The translations under genes were made by a program, and so were the position numbers. DNA of 64,000 nucleotides, from positions 806,283-870,282 of the forward strand of contig NZ_RCIP01000002.1 in assembly GCF_004000275.1 (NCBI RefSeq), given 5' to 3'. The notes beneath the pieces were generated by a model. The model searched no databases, was not told where the DNA came from, and worked only from the letters and a program-made list of their open reading frames with translations. Below are positions 20,287-28,330 of the stretch, in pieces; position 1 is the first letter of the stretch; every line of letters starts with the position of its first letter. The stretch is from Saccharospirillum alexandrii (GTDB taxonomy: Bacteria > Pseudomonadota > Gammaproteobacteria > Pseudomonadales > Natronospirillaceae).

Positions 20287-23059
20287 GACCCGGCCTCCAG
20301 TCCTTGAACAAGGTTTTGTTCAGATTGGCGCCGCGGAAATCAGTCTCTCCGACAATAACACCATAGAAATTGGCACCGTAGAGGTTCGCCTGTTGAAAGT
20401 TCGCTCCTGTGAGGCGCGCGTCTTGAAAAGAGCCTTCCATTCCATCCAGCCTGACCAGGGTTGCCCGCTCCAGATTGGCGTTAATAAACAGGGAACCACG
20501 GGCGTAGGCACCATCCAATGAAGCCCCGGTTAATACCGCGTCGCTGAAATCACACCGACCAATGGTGGCCTGCTGGAAATTAGCCTGGTCCAATTGGCAT
20601 TCGCGGAAATTTGCCAACTCGGCCGATATGTTCTGAAAACTGGCCTGCTTCAGAATACAGTCCTTAACGAATCGGATATTATGCAAGTTGGAGTGATCGA
20701 AATTCGATTCAGTCAGGTTACAGCAAACAATGTTCACGCCTTTTAATGAACTATCGTGAAAGGCTGCTTCGGTCATATCGCAGTTGAGAAAATTCGATTC
20801 GTCAAGGACCGATCGCTCGAATCGGCATCGTTTCATATCAAGCTCATAAAAATTGTTTCTTTGCAATTGACAGTCCACGAACGCGACATTCGCCAGCGTC
20901 GCCTCCAGAAAGGCATCCATCCGATCACTGAACTGGCACCGCTCAAATCGGCTGTTTACCAGCTGTGCCTTGCCAAATCCGGCACCTTCAAACTGACAAT
21001 CTATAAAGGTTGCCTCACCAAAAAAGCTGGCCCCCAGATTCGCATCCTTGAAGCAACAACGAACAAAGCGCGCACGCTGCAGGTTCGCGTGAACCCAGAG
21101 TGCTTCGGTAAAATCGACATCTACCCATTCGCTGCCGGGGGCATCAGCATACTCCAGGTAGGCACCACTCATAGTGTGATCACTGACTTTCACGCCTTTT
21201 AAGTCAGCAAAGGCACCATCCCAACCCAGCAGCGATTCAGGCTGGCCCAACCGGCCCTGAAAATCGGCCCGCAAATCCGGCGTTGGTTCCGGGTGCGGCG
21301 AGCGTGCCTTATCTATATGGTGCGCACTGAGTCGGTAGCCCTTTTCAGCCTCCGCCTTACTGTAGATCAGTTTTTCAGTCAAATCATCCAGATCCACCCG
21401 CTGCTGTTGCACACTGGCCGGGTTGACGCCCATCGACTGCAGAATCATCAGCTCTTTTTCCGCCGCTTCGACCTGATTCCGGATGGTTATCAGTTGTGCA
21501 TCGAGTTCTCTGGAAATTCTGGGCAGTGGTGGGGGTTGATGCCTTTGTTCTAGAGAACGCTCCAGTTGATCGGCCAGTTCCGGATCGAGGTTTTGCTCAC
21601 GCATTAGGTTAATGCGTTCAACCACGGCGGATACAGCTTTATCCTCGCTCTCACGGGTTAGCTCAGAGATGTAGTCGTTCAGTTTATCCAACGCCTTCAA
21701 GTCTATGCGGGTGAAATCGATACCCGCCCCGGAATCGGCATAGCCCGGTATGATTTCGTTGATCAGCGCCTCTATGCGTTGCTGCTCTGCGGAAGGCTCG
21801 GGTTTCTGCTGAATCATCTGGTCGATGCCGGGTGCGTTAACATCCTCCGGAGGGTTTTGCTGAAGCTCGCCTAAACGGTCACTAACCTGCTCTTTAACGG
21901 CTGCAGTCTGTGTTTCAACGTACCCCTGAACATTGGCCTCTGCGTAGCCCTTGATCGGCATGTCAGATTCTTCCAGCAGGGACTCGAACCCACAGGTCAC
22001 TCCGGAAGGAATCAAATCTGTGGTGTTCAGCAAGTATTTAAACCCTTCTTCAGGGTCCGAACGCCTGGTCAGCTGCTCCTGATAGTGACTGACTGTTCTG
22101 GGTTCATCGGCGAGGAATTCGTGGCCAATCAGAACTTTAGCTATTTCACGGGCACTCATGGTCTGGGCGGGGTAGCTTGCACGGTGAATCAATACACCCA
22201 TATTTTCATTGGGAAAGAACCAGACCGTATCCAGTTCGTTTTCCAGCTCCTGAAAGACCGCACCTTGCTCCTGCTCAACTTCGATAAACAGCCGGGCGCG
22301 AACCCCTGGAAGCTGCCCATGCAGAGCTGGATAATCCACATTCATACCGGACAGCAGAAAAGCCTCGTTTCCATTCAGGAATCCATCGAACCATTGATCC
22401 CGACTTGCGTCATTAAAGTACAAAGGGTCGAGGTCTTGTGGAAAGCCGGGCATCCGCTCTTCAATGTATTTCTGATCGTAGGTGCCGGCGAGTGCCTGAC
22501 GTATAGGCCAGGTTGCTTCAACACGATTCAGTGACGCCGGAGGCGGGCGATCAGATGCTGCAGTCATGATCTGATGGTGATATTCAACATTGGGCAAGGG
22601 AGTGCGTTTGACGCCTTCAACGCTGACCTCACTCAACCCTTTACCGACCGGGTTGGCCTTTGATGGTTTGCCACCAAATGCCTGCTCGTAGCGAATGGGC
22701 ATGGCCGTGATGGGGTCGGGTCCGGTAAAACCGGCTACACTCCAGTAACGGTCACCAAAGACCGATAACGTTTTGCTGAGTGACCCTACTTCTACGTGAA
22801 TCGTGCCACCGGGTACGGGCTCTGGCGACAAAAATGAACCCGAGACCAGGTATTCTGCCTGCACTTTGGGAAAGCCAGCATCGAACAGTTCGCCTTCTGA
22901 TATCGCCCTGGCAATGGTGCGCCACATCGACTGTTCCAGCACCGGCTTGCCCGTTGTCAGCTCAAAAGCCCACAAAGACGACAGCGTAAACAAATGCTCA
23001 TCATACACCTCGGTCGTGCGGTGTATAACGCCAGCATGCATAGACTTTATGACCTTCAC
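20279..23059 (-). CDS. DUF2169 T6SS adaptor fused to pentapeptide repeats
   Basis: A 926-residue multidomain protein. Residues ~1-330 match DUF2169, a cargo-adaptor/chaperone family of VgrG operons, with the conserved RYEQAFGGKPSKANPVGKG region. Residues ~380-620 are charged and helical, probably coiled coil. Residues ~620-926 are pentapeptide repeats (ANLxxARF, ADFRG type). It starts 12 bases after the vgrG stop and overlaps the next gene. The natural fusion suggests the beta-helix and the adaptor work as one particle on the spike. Confidence 0.85.
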   Translation of the reverse strand: MKVIKSMHAGVIHRTTEVYDEHLFTLSSLWAFELTTGKPVLEQSMWRTIARAISEGELFDAGFPKVQAEYLVSGSFLSPEPVPGGTIHVEVGSLSKTLSVFGDRYWSVAGFTGPDPITAMPIRYEQAFGGKPSKANPVGKGLSEVSVEGVKRTPLPNVEYHHQIMTAASDRPPPASLNRVEATWPIRQALAGTYDQKYIEERMPGFPQDLDPLYFNDASRDQWFDGFLNGNEAFLLSGMNVDYPALHGQLPGVRARLFIEVEQEQGAVFQELENELDTVWFFPNENMGVLIHRASYPAQTMSAREIAKVLIGHEFLADEPRTVSHYQEQLTRRSDPEEGFKYLLNTTDLIPSGVTCGFESLLEESDMPIKGYAEANVQGYVETQTAAVKEQVSDRLGELQQNPPEDVNAPGIDQMIQQKPEPSAEQQRIEALINEIIPGYADSGAGIDFTRIDLKALDKLNDYISELTRESEDKAVSAVVERINLMREQNLDPELADQLERSLEQRHQPPPLPRISRELDAQLITIRNQVEAAEKELMILQSMGVNPASVQQQRVDLDDLTEKLIYSKAEAEKGYRLSAHHIDKARSPHPEPTPDLRADFQGRLGQPESLLGWDGAFADLKGVKVSDHTMSGAYLEYADAPGSEWVDVDFTEALWVHANLQRARFVRCCFKDANLGASFFGEATFIDCQFEGAGFGKAQLVNSRFERCQFSDRMDAFLEATLANVAFVDCQLQRNNFYELDMKRCRFERSVLDESNFLNCDMTEAAFHDSSLKGVNIVCCNLTESNFDHSNLHNIRFVKDCILKQASFQNISAELANFRECQLDQANFQQATIGRCDFSDAVLTGASLDGAYARGSLFINANLERATLVRLDGMEGSFQDARLTGANFQQANLYGANFYGVIVGETDFRGANLNKTLFKDWRPGRE

Positions 23060-23071
23060 GATAACAGCGCC

Positions 23072-26000
23072 CTAACCAAAAATCTTCACCAGGCCGCCAG
23101 CCAGGTTGACCTCCTGCCACTCCAGCTCAGACACCACCTTCTTGAACGTAGCGGATGAAACTTCAAGCGTGGGCGCTGAGGTTTTGACCTTGATGTCGGG
23201 CCCTGGGCCTTCAATATCGATTGAACAGCCTGGCACACTGATTTTGGTACCGCCTTTATAATCACTGGAAACTGTAATGCCTGAAAACGGTGCCTTCAAA
23301 CTGAGTTCCAGTGCATTGATCTCAAGGCTAAGGTTTAGCGTCGCCGAGATTGACATGGCAATGTTCGCAGACGCACTGGTGTTGAACGACAGCGATGATG
23401 AAAACGCAAACTTGGCCGTTGCACTGTTGCCGTAATCAAATTCAAAACTGGTCGACGCCATCCCTGAAGACGCTTCTGCTTTATAGTTCTGTATGCCACC
23501 GGTGATGACATCGCGCTTGGTAGCGACCGAACTACTACCAATAATGGTATCACCATTTTTGACAGGGGCTGAGACACTTTCATACGAAACAATCCCTTGC
23601 GGCGTCCATTTTTTCTCCTGGGTAACTCCGCCAGACGAGTGCGTCCAGGAAGCGGGGTCGCCACTTTTTCGCATCACCACTTCAATGGCCTTGTTGCCTG
23701 TGTAGCTTACGTCCAGTGTTGATCCATTATTCACACTTACGGCATGACCCTCTCGAAAATCATAGGAATTTCCGAATTGTTTGGTCGTCCATACATTGCC
23801 TGAAGACCATTCGGCATCCGTTCCGGGCAATTTCGAGTCGATGCCTTTGTCGTCTATCCAGTCTATTTCCGCCCAACCAGGACCACCTGAATTGAGTAGG
23901 TCACCGAATATTTTGGTAGCGTCGTTCTTGGCTGAGTTATCAAGCGAACCAGGCCGATTCAATATGGCCTTTTGGTCCATATGGGCTTCTTCATAGCTAT
24001 TGCCAAGGTTGTAGTTCCAGTACCCGCCGAAGTCGTAAATATTACCTTCCTGGGTGGTCACCGTATCGAGACTCGACACTTCGACCGAGCCCTGTTTCAT
24101 CACACTCAACAATGAAACCGGATCTCCGGTGGCATAGTCGCGCAACCCCTGAGGTTCATACGCAGGAGTCGGCCCGGTAAAGCCCGTTAGCAATGCATCA
24201 ATGTACTTTCGACCGTCGTGATCTTGCGCATCGGACTCGGCATAGTTTGGATAGCCGGTTTGATAACTCCCTACCCGACCACGCGCCTCATACCAGTAGG
24301 AACCGCTGGTCGCCCAGCGAATACCCGGAGCGCCTAATTTCTTGTAGAATTCATGAGCTTCATCTTCCAGATCAAACGACAGCACCGTCCGCGAGAGAGT
24401 ATCAGTACCATTAACGTATCGGGCTATATAGCGACCCTCTGGCAACGACTCACCCAGGTAATTTTCCGGCTCGGGGTCAACCTGATCTACCTCTGATTCC
24501 AGACGCAGCCAGGTCGCTTTAACGATTGTGCTCGTTGGACGCTCGGTTTCCGGGTCTATGGTATTCGCACCAAAATCTTCCCACACGGAATCCTGCATAT
24601 GCAGCTCAGGTGACTCACCCTTGAGCGTCATCGGATCATTGGTCGCCCCGACCCTTAGCCAGGTACCTGAGGTTGGGCTCTGCAACACAATGCGTTCTTT
24701 ACCCGACTTATCCTCCATTCGGATTCGGTTATTGCCGGCCGACTGAATCACTGACTCACTCTGATTATCCGCATTAACCGGACTGGGCGCTGTTTCAGTA
24801 GAGACGGCACCAGCAATAACAGGACGATCCGGGTTGCCATCAATAAAGGTTAGCAACACTTCCGTGCCCTTGGTCAGCGGGAACTGCATGCCTTTGCCTT
24901 CGCCGGCATAGGGTTGCATCATCCGCACCCGGGCACTGGCTTTGCCGTCTATATGATCGTCGTTAATGTCAAATGGCAGTTTTACTTTGTAGCGCCCCTG
25001 TTCATCCAGTTGCGCGTAGGGGCTGTTCTGCTCGCCATCAATCTTGCCATGCAGGGTGCCGGAAATTCGTGGCCGGTCAGCCGTGCGTGGATGACGGTAT
25101 TGGCGGTCAGCGGGAATGGCGGTGAACGAATTGCTGTAAATGTTGATCTCGGCGTCTTCACTCAGGCTGCCGATAACCGAGGTTTTAAGCAGATTAGTCT
25201 GGTCGCCTTCATGGGTCACACTGGTGACCATGTATTCCTGATTAAAGGCTGAGCGGTAGTGCTGATTCATGGTGAATTTGAAGCCTGGTGTTAAAAACGG
25301 GACAGTGCTGTCGCCGTGAAAAGCCTGCTTCTGGCACAATAATTCTTCGACCCTGAAGGTAATTAACCGCTCGCCCTCTTCCGGCGTGCCATAGTGTTCA
25401 CCATAAAGAAAGCTCTCTCCCCGACCATCCGGGTCTACGTCGGCACGTACCGCCATCTCCAGCGAAGGCCGCTCGGGGTTGTGGTCTTTCAGTACGATGC
25501 GATTGGGCAGTTGTTTCTGCCGGCAGGTGAAATTGATGATGATTTCGTCAAGATGCCCCTGCTCCATACCGGTTTTGGGCGAATAGACCAGGTCGGCTCC
25601 CTGCTGGAAAGGTTCGTGACTGAAGCTGCTGTCGGAAAGCACCAGCTTGTCGCCATCGGCGTCATGATAGAAGTAGTAGTAAACACCTTCGCGCTCAAGC
25701 CATCGGGATACGAAATTGAAATGACTCTCACCGTACTGACAAACGTATTCGACCGGGTTATAGGTGCCTTCGAGTGCAGACAGGTCGTAGTCGAGTGAAT
25801 CCATACCGCCATCGACCAGCGCCCCCTCAATGATCTCCGGTACCGTTTTTTCCAGAAACACCTGATTGTGCTGCGTCTGCATCAGCCACCAGATCTTGGG
25901 GACCAGCTTGGCGCGATAGAAGTAGTGTTCGTTGTAGGCGTGCAGTTGATCGAATTCAGCCAGAATGCCATTGTAGGTAACGTCGTCGCCTGCGTCGCGG

Positions 26001-26206
26001 TGAATGGTAAACACTGCCTGGGATTGCAGAATGGCGGACATATCGAGATCGGGGTCGCCGGATACCAGCATGATCTCGAACTCGTAAGGCGTGGAAATGG
26101 CTTCCAGACCTTTAAAGCGCAATACCGCGAAGGTGGTTTCGCTGACGCCTGAGGCATAGGAGACAAAGGTAAAGCGCTGGGTAGTGGCGTCCTGAAAATA
26201 GTCCAT
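23072..26206 (-). CDS. vgrG: VgrG/TssI spike protein with long C-terminal extension
   Basis: A 1044-residue T6SS spike protein. The gp27-like N-terminal part includes VEYVCQYGESHFNFVSRWLE and the usual YYYFYHDADG element. The gp5 OB-fold follows (RVRMMQPYAGEGKGMQFPL), then a VgrG/Rhs core end near ~480 (IRMEDKSGKERIVLQSP). The remaining ~500 residues are an unusual extension with two YDF-type modules and a beta-rich Ser/Ala tail. No catalytic signature was recognised in it. The ATG at 26206 has GGAG 7 bases upstream. It heads the DUF2169-DUF3540-DUF4150 operon. Confidence 0.93.
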   Translation of the reverse strand: MDYFQDATTQRFTFVSYASGVSETTFAVLRFKGLEAISTPYEFEIMLVSGDPDLDMSAILQSQAVFTIHRDAGDDVTYNGILAEFDQLHAYNEHYFYRAKLVPKIWWLMQTQHNQVFLEKTVPEIIEGALVDGGMDSLDYDLSALEGTYNPVEYVCQYGESHFNFVSRWLEREGVYYYFYHDADGDKLVLSDSSFSHEPFQQGADLVYSPKTGMEQGHLDEIIINFTCRQKQLPNRIVLKDHNPERPSLEMAVRADVDPDGRGESFLYGEHYGTPEEGERLITFRVEELLCQKQAFHGDSTVPFLTPGFKFTMNQHYRSAFNQEYMVTSVTHEGDQTNLLKTSVIGSLSEDAEINIYSNSFTAIPADRQYRHPRTADRPRISGTLHGKIDGEQNSPYAQLDEQGRYKVKLPFDINDDHIDGKASARVRMMQPYAGEGKGMQFPLTKGTEVLLTFIDGNPDRPVIAGAVSTETAPSPVNADNQSESVIQSAGNNRIRMEDKSGKERIVLQSPTSGTWLRVGATNDPMTLKGESPELHMQDSVWEDFGANTIDPETERPTSTIVKATWLRLESEVDQVDPEPENYLGESLPEGRYIARYVNGTDTLSRTVLSFDLEDEAHEFYKKLGAPGIRWATSGSYWYEARGRVGSYQTGYPNYAESDAQDHDGRKYIDALLTGFTGPTPAYEPQGLRDYATGDPVSLLSVMKQGSVEVSSLDTVTTQEGNIYDFGGYWNYNLGNSYEEAHMDQKAILNRPGSLDNSAKNDATKIFGDLLNSGGPGWAEIDWIDDKGIDSKLPGTDAEWSSGNVWTTKQFGNSYDFREGHAVSVNNGSTLDVSYTGNKAIEVVMRKSGDPASWTHSSGGVTQEKKWTPQGIVSYESVSAPVKNGDTIIGSSSVATKRDVITGGIQNYKAEASSGMASTSFEFDYGNSATAKFAFSSSLSFNTSASANIAMSISATLNLSLEINALELSLKAPFSGITVSSDYKGGTKISVPGCSIDIEGPGPDIKVKTSAPTLEVSSATFKKVVSELEWQEVNLAGGLVKIFG

Positions 26207-26584
26207 TGAGGTGCTCCGTGCGTGCCCAGCGAATACCGGCAATGGACCGGTGACTGCTGTACTTGTCCTTCCAAGGGTCACAGACGCCAGCCGAAAATGA
26301 CGCGCCCCGCTCACAAACCTTCAAATCATCTTACTCGCGTCTGAACACAGATCAAGCCCGGGTCAGCAATGACCTGAACACGCACCAGAACCTCTGATCT
26401 GTGGTGTCTACTAAGCGTTTGATTTCATTCCGTTTTAGTTTTTGAGCTACCAACCCTGCATTTTCATAACCGCCTCTGGCCTCCGGCTTTTCATCTCGCA
26501 ACCTGTCAGTTCGTTATTTCTACGTTCAGTGTTGACTGAACGAACTAAACGTATCAAACTATATGTAACTAACCGGGGGCTGCC
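26207..26584. other. Divergent intergenic region, vgrG / GbsR-type regulator
   Basis: About 380 bases with no supportable gene. The right half contains the palindromic operator candidate listed separately. The left half should carry the vgrG promoter, but no clear consensus boxes were found. Confidence 0.4.
26523..26542. promoter_or_regulatory. Palindromic operator upstream of the regulator-RND pump operon
   Basis: CGTTCAGT (26523-26530) and ACTGAACG (26535-26542) are perfect 8-base arms around GTTG, 42 bases before the regulator ATG. A -35-like TTGACT (26532-26537) overlaps the palindrome, so a bound repressor would block RNA polymerase. The regulator encoded at 26585 is the obvious candidate ligand, by inference from position. 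Confidence 0.6.
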
Positions 26585-27034
26585 ATGAACGATCCAATTG
26601 AAAACTTCATTGAAATGATGGGCCTGATTTACCAGGCCGATGGCGCGCCGCGCATCGCAGGGCGCATCTTCGGGCTGCTGCTGGTGGAAGATGAACCCTA
26701 CTCGCTGCAAAGCATTGCCGAACGGCTGCAGGTCAGCAAAGCCAGTGCCAGCACCAATGCCCGCTTACTGGCCGAGAAAGGGGTTATCCGGCTAACGACG
26801 AAGCCCGGTGTTCGCCAGGATTTCTACGAACTGGTGCCCGATGTATACCGCCAGATGGCGATTAAAGTCAGCGCACGTATGAAGCAAGTCTCTGATCAGA
26901 TCACCGGAGCGCGGGATGCAATCCCTGCCGAACAAAGCGTCGCGCGCGAGCGCATCGCCAACCTGGCTGAGTGTTACCGGGTTGCTTCGGAAACGTCTCT
27001 GGCCTGGGCCGAGAAGTTGCCTCCTTCAAAATAA
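26585..27034 (+). CDS. GbsR/MarR-family transcriptional regulator
   Basis: A 149-residue winged-helix regulator. Residues ~20-90 hold the GbsR-like helix-turn-helix (IAGRIFGLLLVEDEPYSLQ, then SKASASTNARLLAEKGVIR). The C-terminal helices (MKQVSDQITGARDA) probably dimerise. It is the first gene before an RND efflux adaptor and pump in the same direction, an arrangement typical of a local repressor of efflux. The inducing ligand cannot be read from sequence. Confidence 0.85.
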   Translation: MNDPIENFIEMMGLIYQADGAPRIAGRIFGLLLVEDEPYSLQSIAERLQVSKASASTNARLLAEKGVIRLTTKPGVRQDFYELVPDVYRQMAIKVSARMKQVSDQITGARDAIPAEQSVARERIANLAECYRVASETSLAWAEKLPPSK

Positions 27035-27106
27035 CAGTCTGTCCGCCCCTATCCGCTTGCCTGATACGCCACCACTGACCGATTCACTGATTCACCGGAA
27101 CCAACC

Positions 27107-28330
27107 ATGACTTCAGATACCCCTTCAAATGCCAAACCCGACTGGGCAATGAGCAAACGCGAACTCATGAACGCCGAACGTCAAAGACAGGGGCTAGCGC
27201 CCCAAAAACGCCGCCGCTGGCCCTGGCTGCTCGCCCTGATTGTTATCGGCGTCGCCTTGCTGGTATTTGCCATGCAGGCGAGTCCGGAGCCCGCCGAAAC
27301 CGGCCCAGCTGAACCGGAAGACACCGAACCGGTGTTGCAGATCAGTGCGACCGAAACCTCAACGCTGGCGCCTCAGCGGCTGGAGCAGCGTCTGCGGGTA
27401 ACGGGCACACTGAGCCCGGTGGAAAAAGCACAGCTCTCGTCTCAGGTAAATGCCCCGGTGCTGCGCATTGCGGTACGCCCTGGCGATACGGTCGAAGAGG
27501 GTGACGTGCTGGTCGAGATGGATGCCACCGATCTGACCAACCAGTTGAACCAGCTTACGAACACAGCGCGGGCGACTCAGGCTCAGCTGACACTGGCCCA
27601 AAACAGCCTCGACCGGGGCGTGCGTCTGGCTGAACAAGGCCTGAGCCCGGCCTCGTCGATCGAAGAGTTGCGTGCCAATGTCGAAGCCCAGAGTGCGAGC
27701 CTGGCCACTCAGGAATGGCAGATCCGCGCGGCAGAACGGGCGGTTGCCAATGCCGTTGTGCGAGCTCCGTTCAGTGGCCAGGTGTCGGCCCGATCGGTTG
27801 AACCCGGGCAATATGTATCGGTCGGCACACCGCTGGTGACGCTGGTTGATCTCACCGCTCTGGAAATGCAGGCCAACTTGCCCGTCAATGCCGCTACCTT
27901 GGTCAAAGCCGGTCAGGCCGTCACCATTGAAGTCGACAGTGCCGAACCGTTCAGCCTGCAAGGCACGGTTGACCGCATCAACCCGGTCGCGCTGGATGCA
28001 ACCCGGACACTGCCGGTGTACATCCGGGTCACCGAGCCAGATGCACGCTTGCGCGGCGGCATGTTTGCAACCGGATACATCGTGATCAATGCACGCGACA
28101 ACGCTCTGTCAGTGCCTTCCGAATCGGTCCGGTCCGATGCCGAGGGTGATTTCGTGCTGCTTCTGGAAGACGACCACCTGGTGCGTCAGCCGGTGACCGT
28201 CGCTGGCGAGTGGGAATCCGGAACCCGCCTTGAAATCGCCGAAGGCCTGGCCATCGGCGATACCCTGGTTTCAGCGCCCTTGCCAGAACTGCGAGCGGGC
28301 GATCGCATTGCCATCGCAGGAGGTAACTGA
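27107..28330 (+). CDS. RND efflux periplasmic adaptor (membrane fusion protein)
   Basis: A 407-residue HlyD/AcrA-type adaptor. A cytoplasmic basic start is followed by one membrane anchor (about residues 36-57). The lipoyl half-motif (VLRIAVRPGDTVEEGDVLVE), a helical hairpin at ~140-205, the second lipoyl half with VRAPFSGQVSARSVEPGQYV, and a beta-barrel domain come next. It joins the inner-membrane RND pump to an outer-membrane channel, which is not encoded here. Its stop overlaps the pump start (TGATG), indicating translational coupling. Confidence 0.9.
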   Translation: MTSDTPSNAKPDWAMSKRELMNAERQRQGLAPQKRRRWPWLLALIVIGVALLVFAMQASPEPAETGPAEPEDTEPVLQISATETSTLAPQRLEQRLRVTGTLSPVEKAQLSSQVNAPVLRIAVRPGDTVEEGDVLVEMDATDLTNQLNQLTNTARATQAQLTLAQNSLDRGVRLAEQGLSPASSIEELRANVEAQSASLATQEWQIRAAERAVANAVVRAPFSGQVSARSVEPGQYVSVGTPLVTLVDLTALEMQANLPVNAATLVKAGQAVTIEVDSAEPFSLQGTVDRINPVALDATRTLPVYIRVTEPDARLRGGMFATGYIVINARDNALSVPSESVRSDAEGDFVLLLEDDHLVRQPVTVAGEWESGTRLEIAEGLAIGDTLVSAPLPELRAGDRIAIAGGN

